A stretch of DNA of 32,727 nt from Intoshia linei (Eukaryota; Orthonectida; Rhopaluridae): assembly GCA_001642005.1 (NCBI GenBank), contig LWCA01000315.1, positions 1-32,727 on the forward strand, written 5' to 3'. The notes beneath the pieces are model-generated. The model was given only the letters and a program-made list of their open reading frames with translations, was not told the origin of the DNA and did no database searches. The position numbers and the translations under genes are program-made. Numbering within the stretch: position 1 is the first letter of the stretch; each line of letters begins with the position of its first letter. Shown here one piece after another: positions 23,101-31,865 of the stretch.

Positions 23101-25231
23101 AATTAACATAAATTGTACAATTTAAACATTCCATTTAAACAAATATAGTCAGTGATTAATAGTGAAAATGCTTTATATTGTTAAAAAATTATTAATTTAG
23201 CTATGATAATTGATACTGTTCGCCCTAGTTGCTATTAATCTTTTTACTTTGTTTTAAATTTTTCGAATTAAATATACCCGAAATTTAACAATTCAACCAA
23301 TTTGTACAATAATAAAACATAACCCGTACCAACATATAAAAAAGTGCATTACTCCGGAGCTAATTAAAATATTTTTAAATGGTTATGTCTGGTAAAAGTT
23401 TTTTCTCTGAAAAACCAGTTTTCATTGTATCAGTGAGAATACAAGAGGATTCTCGGGTATGGTATTTTCAGCTGTGAAAACAGTAGTAACTGCAGACAAA
23501 AACATTATATACGTTTATATATCTTTTGAATATACTCAGTTTAGGAGTCTTAGACATGTAACTCTGATTATATTAATTATTTTAGTTTGTAAATCATGCA
23601 TTTGTGTTTACTTAGACAAATACGAAAAATGTCCAATTTGTAAGATTATTGTATACAAAAATGAAAATTTAAGGTTTAATTTAAAAATATTAATTTAATA
23701 TTGTGTAGAATCGATGAAAAAAAACAAAAATTAATTTATAAAATTATTCCAGGAATATTCACAGGTTTTTATAATTTTTAAAATTAATTCATTTTTTATA
23801 GAGGAATACACTAAACGTCAAAATTTTGATTCTGATTTAAACAATGGTAATGATCTATTTAAAATTTTAGCTTAAAAGATATTAATGTTAATTTTAGAAT
23901 TTTTTAAAAAAAAAAAAATTAACGTTTTGCTAATTCGTCAGAAAAAAATGTAAATTTTAAATGAAATAGTACTTTATATTTCTAGAGCTCCTCACCCGAA
24001 AAAATTGGCAATAAGTAAAAATAAAGAGGTTCATTTTTATTTGCATGCAAAATGTTTATTATTTTTTTTAGATACGTTATTTACAATGTGCTTATGATTT
24101 AACATTGGGTCACTTGAGACAATTACTTTGTAGGAAATTGGTTAGAGTGACTTCGCCCCAGGTATAAATATATTATTTTATAATTGTAATTTTGTAGAAT
24201 ATAATTTTGGAAAACAATAAATTGAGCGACTCGGTAACCTTATTGGAATTTGGGTTATTTTATAATAAATTTGAGGTTTTTTTGTTGTGAAATAATTTAT
24301 TAGTTTTTAGAATAATTTGCTAAAAATTTGTTATCAACTTAAAAATGAACAAATGGAAGAATATGATTCTAGTGAAAGAGATGATTCTAATTTGGATGAC
24401 AAAAATGGTAACAGAGATATTAAAAAAATGGAAAATTTAATTCAAACTTTAAATAAAAATGAGGGCACGACTAATGATATGAAATGTGAAACTAATTTGA
24501 AAGACAAAAATGAGGATAATAAAAAAATGGAATCCAATTTGAATGTAAATAAGGATGTCATTTCTAGTAATGATCATAATTGTATTCAAAATCATACGCG
24601 TAATTTTATCGAAAAAAAAGAAGCTAATGATTTAAAATGTTTTAAAAACGAAGCTAATCAGACAATGGAAGTAAACACGTCAACCGAATTAATATCCGTG
24701 GAAAAAAGAAGTAGACGAAGAAGAGGGAAATCTTTGTTGACTCTTCCATCAAAGGCTAGGAAAATTATGCCTAAACCTTCTAATATGACATCAAGTACGG
24801 CTACTGATAATTTACTTGATTCAAAATTGGTGCTACCAAGCTTGACTTATTCTAGTAATAACGATAATGATATTGCTCCGATTTGTGGTATTATAAATTC
24901 AAAAAAATTAAACAATATTAATGCTGGTATTGATTCTAAATCTACAAATCTATATTCTATTTACACAACTGTTCCAAATTTTATTGCCTTAAATGTTTCA
25001 AAGAGTCCACTAATTGGACCTTCTGTATTGAAACAAAAACTGAATTTTGTTAATACTCCCCAAAATCAAACCGTACCTATTTCAACAAATCTTGACTCCA
25101 TTCTCCCTTTTCTTCAACCAATTTCTACCCAAAATAATCTTGTTACCTCTTCTAATTCTAATAAATCAGTTTTTGAAGATATTAATCCGAATTGTATACC
25201 TATTAGAAAAAGGCAATATAATCCAACGTAG
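20197..25231 (+). CDS. PCGF: Polycomb group RING finger protein (PCGF, closest to PCGF1 by eye)
   Basis: PCGF proteins pair with RING1 in Polycomb repressive complex 1. Exons: 20197-20287, 23586-23673, 23709-23764, 23802-23846, 23898-23949, 23986-24028, 24072-24161, 24198-24275 and 24311-25231 (TAG); 487 residues, all junctions in frame. The RING (residues 11-49) keeps all eight zinc ligands, C11, C14, C27, H29, C32, C35, C46 and C49, around GYIIDATTINECMHSFC and KCPIC. LIYKIIPG follows, as in the family. A RAWUL domain (about 126-195) reads RYLQCAYDLTLGHLRQLLCR, then QNIILENNKLSDSVTLLEF. The HLR-x2-LC-x2-L pattern and the second block resemble PCGF1 most. The last exon adds an Asn/Lys/Glu-rich, probably disordered tail with a basic cluster (RSRRRRGK, near residue 315) absent from vertebrate PCGF1. 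The start is the first Met of the acceptor-preceded exon; a few residues could come from an upstream exon. Confidence 0.88.
21787..22267. mobile_element. hAT MITE with 8-bp target-site duplication
   Basis: Left end CAGTGATTCTAGATTGGGGT; right end, reverse-complemented, CAGTGGTTTATGATTCAAAT. Both continue into GGGTCC/GGACCCC-type sequence. Flanks are identical: CTTTAGAT at 21779-21786 and 22268-22275. There is no coding potential. Inside are three spaced copies of a TTTTACCAAA-like motif (about 22037, 22083 and 22142) and a CAGAGTTGCCAG string (21914-21925), possibly an older element end. Confidence 0.9.
22625..22729 (+). repeat. Dispersed inverted repeat, + arm
   Basis: From GGGCCACCAAAAATTGACAA to GATCGTGTTCTTTT this 105-bp segment matches the reverse complement of 25964-26068 almost throughout, with roughly ten differences by eye. 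It includes a CAGTGTT(C/G)CCAG string typical of hAT ends, but the similarity extends across that string on both sides. The repeated unit is therefore larger than one terminal repeat. Confidence 0.8.
22968..22992. repeat. Short perfect hairpin in PCGF intron
   Basis: TTATGCCATAA is followed by a 3-nt loop and its exact complement TTATGGCATAA. It lies in non-coding intron sequence and its role is unknown. Confidence 0.6.
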
Positions 25232-25256
25232 TAATTAACGTTTTGTGTTGAATTTA

Positions 25257-25262
25257 AATAAA
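25257..25262 (+). terminator. Candidate PCGF poly(A) signal
   Basis: AATAAA lies 25 bp after the PCGF stop and is followed by a T-rich run (25265-25276). It implies a very short 3' UTR. Confidence 0.55.
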
Positions 25263-25963
25263 ATTTTTTTTTTTTGCTTTTCAGTTGACTTATTAGTCAA
25301 TACAAGGGTGGACAGTACAATTTTTATATTTGGAATGAATTTTGAATTATAAAGATTTTAGTACAAAAGTACGTACATTTGTACATTCGTTCCACATGCA
25401 ACTATTTAGAGGTTTTTAATTTTTGATTGACATTTTAATATAATGTTTGCAAAAAATGTAATGTGTCATATTTATTATGTGTTTATAAATTACCACATTA
25501 CAATAACTCAATACGTCAGTTTATGAACCTACATATTGAATTAAACGAATGATGACGAATCATTGATGACTCCTCAATAATTATTATAATGGAATTGAAA
25601 TTAATTTCATACTGACATGTAATGTTTTGTATAAAATTTCAAATTATCATAATAAAACTAGTGAAGAAAATATATTGAAATGATTTATGATGATTGATAA
25701 AGGCATTGTAAAAATTAATATTATATCGACAAAGCTTGGCAGCATACAAATTTTAGATTTTAATGATTAGATGGTTCTATATAAAAATATCCATTAAATT
25801 TTAATTTCTTTAAAAAGTGTCGGGTAGGGTTTTTCCAAAATCACAAAAACAAAGATTTAACAATAGAAAACATGAGTTGACCAATATAAAATTAATTTTT
25901 ACCAAACCGTTTTGCTTGAATTTAAAAAAACCCTCCGGAGTCAATTTTAGTTAAATATTATAC

Positions 25964-26068
25964 AAAAGAACACGATCTGGCAACACTGTATTGTTTGAAA
26001 AAATTTGCTATACTTATGCACTGGTTTGTCTTGTTATAATCAATTCAATTGTCAATTTTTGGTGGCCT
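25964..26068 (-). repeat. Dispersed inverted repeat, - arm
   Basis: This is the reverse-complement partner of 22625-22729, ending 42 bp before the hAT element at 26111. The two arms flank PCGF exons 2-9. They are 3.2 kb apart and in different transcription contexts (intron against intergenic). Confidence 0.8.
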
Positions 26069-26110
26069 TAATACTGATTAATTAGTACAGAAAGAAAATT
26101 ATTTCTAAAC

Positions 26111-26993
26111 CAGTGATTTCCAACCTGTGGGTTTTTTGATATTTTTCATGGGTAATCGCGAAATTTGTTCTAAAAAAATAGGAATTTTTTTATTTTTTTG
26201 TGTCGAATGTACAGTAACGTATGAAATATAATTTTCCCAATTAAGTTCTTCAGGGTCAAAAACAAAATTTCTTTTTTTTTTACTATTTTGTAAAATTAGT
26301 TTTTTAAAAAATTTGAATTAAATTTAGTATTAACCCATACACACCCAGACAAATTTTTCCAATTTTTTAGCTTCGATTTTTCCAAAAATTAGGGAAGTTA
26401 ATACATACTTGTCCATTTCTCACCATATATAATTTTAGGTTATTACCAATTGTAGTTATGGAGTTATTTCACATTCCATTTGTTCACATTGGGAGAATAA
26501 GGCAAATAAAAGCATGTATATATAAAACCGCATCGTCAATATACCTAATTATTTTATCAAATTGTAGCCAATACATGAATTCATTATATGGTATTCAGGT
26601 AATTCAGTTATCATAACTTTAACAAAAAAAAATATAAAAAATTTTTTCAGTGAATTTTTTTTTGCTTTGAAAAATCATTTTGGCCCACTGTCAGTGACAC
26701 AGGAGGCTAATCGGTGAAAACTCATAACTAATATACTAAAATGTTACATAATATACTAATTAATTAAATTTTTCATATTTAATTAACTTTGTTTCAATTT
26801 TATACGTGTTTTTATAAATGTAATGTTGTGTGACCATATGGTCACACTGGGAGTATATGGGTTAAGTATAATAAAAATTATATGGTTTATTCTAAAAACC
26901 TGATCATATAAAATGCAGTTAAACAATATAGTGGGTAATATCAAAATAAGTACTATAATATGGGTAATGTAGTAAAAAGGTTGGGAAACACTT
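26111..26993. mobile_element. hAT element with 8-bp target-site duplication, carrying a nested insertion
   Basis: Left end CAGTGATTTCCAACCTGTGG; right end, reverse-complemented, AAGTGTTTCCCAACCTTTTT, its first bases decayed from CAGTG. Flanks TTCTAAAC at 26103-26110 and 26994-27001 are identical. Without the 528-bp inner piggyBac-like element and one TTAA copy, the original would be about 351 bp. No coding potential was seen. Confidence 0.85.
26334..26861. mobile_element. piggyBac-like MITE flanked by TTAA
   Basis: The element begins CCCATACACACCCAG and ends CTGGGAGTATATGGG, an imperfect inverted pair. It is flanked on both sides by TTAA (26330-26333 and 26862-26865), the target duplicated by piggyBac transposases. 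Near the right end is the perfect palindrome TGACCATATGGTCA (26831-26844). It has no transposase frame. It lies wholly inside the hAT element at 26111, so it inserted later. Confidence 0.75.
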
Positions 26994-27546
26994 TTCTAAA
27001 CAACTTAAATTAATGCTAGGCAATGTGGTAATTATGATATTTATGAAGTCAATGTTTTTAAAAATATATTACTAAAAATTTGATCTGACGGGCCACGCTT
27101 TGGACCACCGAGTTAGAATATAAATGTATGTTCATTGTTCATAAATGACAATGTTCATATCAAAAAAATTTTATATGAATCTGTAACGGTTTTAACAAAA
27201 TAAAATTTTAGTGTTCATATTGAACAGAATCGACACTATATGCTAAGTTAAAAATGCTAACATAGATAAAACTCTTTGTTTGTCTATGTAAACTACTTTG
27301 AATAGACTATATGTGTTATCTTTTATTTCAATAACTAGGAAGAAAGTAAGATAAATTTAAATATCAGAAACTTACATCTTTCAGGTAAAAGCACGAATTA
27401 TTTTTTTATTTAAAATTAAATGAGTCCTCGAATTTGAAAAAATATAAACCATTGAGAATTTTAAAAATAAGTAAAAAGTGACATCGGTTATTTTAATCAT
27501 AACGTGATTCGTAATAATGAACAAATAAATCTCAGCGGACATACCA

Positions 27547-27594
27547 TAACCAATATTATTGTAACCAATAAACTAATTTTGTCAAGTTACGTCA
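27547..27594 (+). promoter_or_regulatory. Putative BBS5 promoter: twin CCAAT boxes and a CRE-like site
   Basis: TAACCAATA occurs twice, 15 bp apart (27547-27555 and 27562-27570), and matches the NF-Y CCAAT core. TTACGTCA (27587-27594), an ATF/CREB-type site, ends 6 bp before the BBS5 ATG. No convincing RFX X-box, the usual control site of ciliary genes, was seen. Function is inferred only from motif and position. Confidence 0.35.
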
Positions 27595-27600
27595 CATTCC

Positions 27601-28632
27601 ATGGATATTTATAAATACATTTGGCAAGATGTCGAGCTAAGGTTCAGTAATCCTATTTGTGACCTAAAAACCAGTAAAGGCGAAAAAATAGTTGATGTTT
27701 TGAATTTTGTTGAAGATATTAAAGGAAACGGAGGAGAATATGGTACTCTCATTGTTACCAATTTGCGACTTATTTGGTTGTCTAATGCAGATACAAGGAC
27801 GAATTTGTCCATAGGATTCAAATGTTTTTTACTTGTTCAGACAAAAATGGTAGATTCCAGACTGCGTGGTCGAACGGAAGGGCTGAATTTATATACTCAT
27901 TTTAGAAACGTTAATTATCAATACATTTTTACATCGACGTTCAGCAATCCTTCCAGAATGTTTGGAACAGTTATAAATATATCTAGAGCTTATAAAACAA
28001 GTTACCTGTATAGAGAAGTAAAAATAAGAACATCTTTGGTGGAAAATAATAGGTTAAAATTAATGTTGGATGAAGAACTGGTTCAAAATGTTGATAGTGT
28101 ATGGAATTTAGCTGCAAATGAAGGATGTCTTGGGTCTTTTCATATGACAAACATTCGTTTAGTTTGGCAAGCACATCTAAATGAATCATTTAACGCAAGC
28201 ATACCTTATATTAAAATGAGTTCGTTAATGATTATCATGTCGTCATTTGGTAAAGTTTTAATGATCAAAGCTCCAAAATTTGGTGGATCGTACCAATTTG
28301 GATTTCGAGTTGAATCTCAAGAAAAATTAGAACTTTTGTATAACCAAATCAAATCATTTCAAGAAACATATACACAAACACCGATTTTTGGAGTAAACTT
28401 TAAAAAATACTCTTCATCTGATAATGATGTTTCAAAAAATTTGACAATTAAGCTTAATGAAACGTGCAGCCAAAAATTAAATACATCGACAAATGTTCTA
28501 TCGAAATATGCAATAGAAAATAAAGAAAATACTAAATTAGTTTACAATTCTGATTTGGGTTTGACAATTGAAGAATTGAGTCAAGGTTTTACGATTGATG
28601 ATATTTACAGAATTTTTCCTAGAAATGATTAA
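27601..28632 (+). CDS. BBS5: BBS5, subunit of the BBSome
   Basis: BBS5 is a PH-like, phosphoinositide-binding subunit of the BBSome, the coat complex that moves membrane proteins in and out of cilia. One uninterrupted frame gives 343 residues, against 341 in human BBS5. Two PH-like repeats are visible: about 1-130 (MDIYKYIWQDVELRF, EDIKGNGGEYGTLIVTNLRL, SKLRG-type DSRLRGRTEGL) and about 145-255 (VWNLAANEGCLGSFHMTNIR, SFNASIPYIKM). PIFGVNF and the C-terminal LGLTIEELSQGFTIDDIYRI also match the family. The Met at 27601 aligns with the family start. It is the only complete intronless gene in the window, in contrast to its neighbours. It could be an intron-loss or retrocopied version that replaced the ancestral gene, but no poly-A tract or target duplication is evident. 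Confidence 0.97.
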   Translation: MDIYKYIWQDVELRFSNPICDLKTSKGEKIVDVLNFVEDIKGNGGEYGTLIVTNLRLIWLSNADTRTNLSIGFKCFLLVQTKMVDSRLRGRTEGLNLYTHFRNVNYQYIFTSTFSNPSRMFGTVINISRAYKTSYLYREVKIRTSLVENNRLKLMLDEELVQNVDSVWNLAANEGCLGSFHMTNIRLVWQAHLNESFNASIPYIKMSSLMIIMSSFGKVLMIKAPKFGGSYQFGFRVESQEKLELLYNQIKSFQETYTQTPIFGVNFKKYSSSDNDVSKNLTIKLNETCSQKLNTSTNVLSKYAIENKENTKLVYNSDLGLTIEELSQGFTIDDIYRIFPRND

Positions 28633-29422
28633 AATGTATTAAAGTATTATTTGAACTGTTCATTTGAATAAACAGTTATGAAAATTTAATACAATTCATT
28701 AAAATTTAACGTTAACATTAAATTCAGGTATTTCTGTAAATTTTTGTTAGTAACAGTTAGCCTGGACCTATGAAAAACTATAACACTCATTCTGTCCACA
28801 CATTGATTACAACACATCCATTATAGTTATTTATATATAGGAAAGGGTTTTCCAATATACAATGTAGGTCAAGTTGTCGAAGTTTAGTTGAGAAGATTTG
28901 AATTGCTGGTTAACTAATTATTTACATTAATTAATTTGTTAATGAATTAATTATGATAAATTATATTTATTTCTTGTTTATAAATAAATTGCGTGTTCAC
29001 TGTATTTAATCAGGAATGTTCATAATAAATTCATATCAACTCAAATTTTAGCATTATTTTTAATAATTATGTTCACATAAAATGTTTATTATGTGAGGTG
29101 GTAATTTAAATTCTTTTTGTTATATGGTTTTTTTAATCCTTTTTTAATAATTTTTTCATAATTGTGTAATATGCAACCTTATTTTTCACGTATGGGAGGC
29201 ACTTTTATATTTTTGCGAAAAAGTAAATATATTTACCCAGAAAAAAGGTATACATTTGAAACCGAAAAATTATAAAATTTAGGAAGATTATTAGATATAC
29301 AAACAAAAATAATTTACCTGACACAATTAATAAGTATGACTGTTTTGTTGTTTAGATAATATAATATTAAAAAAATATTAAATCAAGTAACTTGGATATA
29401 ATAAACAAGCAGTTTTGTCAAC
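28633..29422. other. Intergenic region between BBS5 and SPAG6
   Basis: These 790 bp are AT-rich with no recognisable gene, RNA or transposon end. They must contain the SPAG6 promoter. Near 29386 a CAAGTAACTTG near-palindrome lies about 27 bp before the SPAG6 ATG; its meaning is unknown. Confidence 0.5.
28667..28672 (+). terminator. Candidate BBS5 poly(A) signal
   Basis: AATAAA lies 34 bp after the BBS5 stop codon, matching the short 3' UTR pattern of PCGF. Confidence 0.5.
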
Positions 29423-31865
29423 ATGAATCGGCAAATATTCCAAGGTATTTTTTGAAGAGGGTACTAATAGTATTTTAAATTAATTAGTTTTTGAAACATA
29501 TCAAAAGTCACGAACGCAATTTGTTCAGACAATTTCTGAATTAGCAAATAGACCGGAAAATATAGAAATATTGGCCAGATCTGGAGTTATGCGCTTGTTG
29601 AGGCCATTGTTGATGGATGTTGCGCCATCCATTCAACATACTGCTGCTTTAGCTTTGGGACGATTAGCTAACTTCAATGATAGACTAGCTGAGGCTGTTG
29701 TGAAAGATGATATTTTACCTCAACTGGTGTATTCACTTGCTGAAAACAATGTATGTTAGTTCACTTAATTTTGCATTAGTTAAAATTGAAATTGATATTT
29801 TAGAGGTTCTATAAGAAAGCTGCTGCTTTTGTGTTGCGAGCTGTAGCTAGGCATTCACCTCAATTGGCCCAATCAGTGGTAGATTGTGGAGCACTAGATG
29901 CTCTTGTTATTTGTTTAGAAGAGTTTGACCCTACTGTGAAGGAATCAGCTGCTTGGGCTCTTGGCTATATTGCAAGACATAACACAGGTAAATCCTTACT
30001 GATATAATATGCTTTGTTTGTCTGTGTGTTATCGTTTATTTCAACAAATACCAGTCTCAGAATTTTATAAATTTCACATTTCAATTACAGTGTTTTCCGA
30101 AAGTGTTAGCAAAATAAATTTCAACCTTCCAAACTCACATCTTACGGGTCAAAAAGCCCAATTGTCCTTTTTTTTGAAAATCAAACGAGTTCGAGAATTT
30201 AAAAAAATATATATATTCTAATACGAATTTTAAAATCATAAATATTATCATAAATTTAAATTTAAAAAAAATATATCTTCAGAGCCAAAATCCTAATTAC
30301 CCTTTTTTAATGAAAAGAGCCTTAGAATTTAAAAAAAAATTACAGGTGGTACAGTTGTATCCTGTTAACACACAAAAAAAATTTCAATCTGAATAAGTAA
30401 CGCCTTCACGGTCAAAAAAGCACTTTAATATTCATATATTTTTTTTCGAAATATTTTATTAAAACAAAAATGTGAAATAATTAAACATCCGAAAATTAAA
30501 AAAAAGATCTGATGTGATAATGATAATGTGATATGACGGTTCCACCTGAAACAAGTTTGGGAACCACTTTTTTAAATGATTGATAATAGTGAATAATAGA
30601 ATTTTTAAGTTACATTTTCAACGTGAATTTATTTTTTTGGTAGAATTAAAGTGTTCCTTCGGCAGAGCTAGGTGCTGTTTGTACGTAGTACATAACAGTT
30701 AACCTAGTACGCATATAATGTATTAACTCATCAAATCTATTTTTAAGATAACATTAAATAACGAAAATAATTTAAATTTTAAAACTCTACAGATTAATAA
30801 TTAATTTTGCGTGGTGAACGAAAATATGAAAATATTTTTTTTGCTTTGTTTCTATTTTTTGTTGTTGATAGATCCTTTAAAAGAATATGCCATTTATGTG
30901 TAAAAAAACATAACCATTGTAAAATTGATAGTATCAGCCCGAGGAGAGCCATCAGTGGGCGTGTCAGATGAAAGTTTTAGGCATCTATAAGTAATGTTTT
31001 ATTTATTTATTTTGATTACGTTCCTGATCGGGTTATTTACACTTTACCGTTTGATATGTGATTGATGGAGTATTTTAATTTAATGTAAGGTAGCTTTCAA
31101 TTTATTAAGAAATTTTGAAGGATTAGCTATTAATTTAGAATATTAGCATTTCATGATCACCGTGACTAGTAATATAATCGTATCCTTCTAATATCGCCTT
31201 AAAAGTATATAGAAATGGTATTATAAAAATATTTATTAATTTTTTATATATAGAATTGGCACAAGCAGTGGTAGATGCTGGTGCAGTTCCATTACTTGTA
31301 TTGTGTATACAAGAACCGGAAATATCTTTGAAAAGAATTTCTGCTTCATCGTTATCGGATATAAGTAAACACAGTCCTGAATTAGCTCAAATCGTTGTTG
31401 ATGCTGGAGCTATTTCTCATTTATCACAGTTAGTTTTACACAAAGATGCAAAATTAAAAGTAATATAAATTAAAAAATTAAATGTACCTTCAATATTTTA
31501 TAGAGACAAGTTATATCTTGTTTGGCTTATATTGCAAAACATAATGTGGATCTTGCCGAAATGGTAGTAGAATCTGAAATATTCCCAGCCTGTTTGGTTT
31601 CTTTACAAGATAACGATGATTATGTTAAAAAACACACGGCTATACTTATAAGAGAAGTTTGCAAGCATACTGGAGAAGTTTAAATTTTTATATTAGTTAT
31701 ATTCAAATTTAGTTGTCTCAATTAATTTTAAATGCAGGAGGAGTTTCTGCCATTGTAAGTTTTATTGGAGAAACACGAGGAAGTATTAGATTACCTGCCA
31801 TTATGACACTTGGATATATTGGTGCTCATTCTGAGACTTTAGCATTGGCTATAATTGAATCAAAG
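29423..31865 (+). CDS. SPAG6: SPAG6 (PF16), central-apparatus armadillo protein, first six exons
   Basis: SPAG6, the orthologue of Chlamydomonas PF16, is an armadillo-repeat protein of the axonemal central pair needed for ciliary and flagellar motility. Exons: 29423-29444, 29488-29750, 29804-29987, 31254-31459, 31504-31677 and 31713-31865. They join in frame for 334 residues; the family is about 510 residues long, so the 3' third lies beyond the window. Diagnostic blocks: QVFETYQKSRTQFVQ, AALALGRLANFNDRLAEAVV, DILPQLVYSLAENNRFYKKA, AVVDAGAVPLLVLCIQEPEI, SELAQ-type SPELAQIVVDAGA, and LAEMVVESEIFP. Armadillo repeats run through residues 30-334. Introns are 43, 53, 1266, 44 and 35 bp, with a last one of at least 862 bp. 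The Met at 29423 aligns with the family start. The two large introns each carry a copy of the same transposon-like repeat. The gene is strongly conserved compared with KANSL3. Confidence 0.97.
29988..30375 (+). repeat. Dispersed transposon-like repeat, copy A (SPAG6 intron 3)
   Basis: Starting within the splice donor itself (GTAAATCCTTACTGATATAA), this segment matches 32293-32727 closely in direct orientation. Shared strings include AATATGCTTTGTTTG, AAACTCACATCTTACGGGTC, GAATTTAAAAAAATATA and CAGGTGGTACAGTTGTATCC. The rest of the 1266-bp intron contains the second copy of the hairpin repeat (30530-30725), then about 500 bp in which I see nothing specific. Confidence 0.85.
30530..30725 (+). 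repeat. Dispersed repeat, copy 2, with conserved hairpin
   Basis: This is the direct-orientation partner of 13765-13985. The hairpin is at 30675-30698. It includes GTTTGGGAACCACT (30555-30568), which resembles a hAT right end and may close the element whose body is copy A just upstream. Confidence 0.65.

Larger units (their letters stand above)
20288..23585. other. 3.3-kb first intron of PCGF, splitting the RING domain
   Basis: The donor follows the codon for Ser30, and the acceptor is ATTTTAG at 23579-23585. It splits the RING between its fourth and fifth zinc ligands. The intron contains a hAT MITE with target duplication (21787-22267), one arm of an inverted dispersed repeat (22625-22729), a palindrome CTAACCGGTTAG (22814-22825) and a short hairpin (22968-22992). 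Open frames at 20288-20499 and 23459-23585 are intron read-through, not genes. I see nothing specific in 20500-21770. Confidence 0.8.
25232..27600. other. Intergenic region between PCGF and BBS5
   Basis: It contains the minus arm of the inverted repeat (25964-26068), a hAT element with nested piggyBac-like insertion (26111-26993), and a piece resembling another hAT terminus (27088-27111, GGGCCACGCTTTGGACCACC). A short inverted GGGTTTTT/AAAAACCC pair lies at 25827-25933. The last 60 bp look like the BBS5 promoter. No gene was recognised. Confidence 0.65.

Noticed and set aside
27541-27600. An RFX X-box upstream of BBS5
   Set aside because: The CCAAT repeats include GTAACC strings, but the spacing and second half-site do not fit the X-box consensus.
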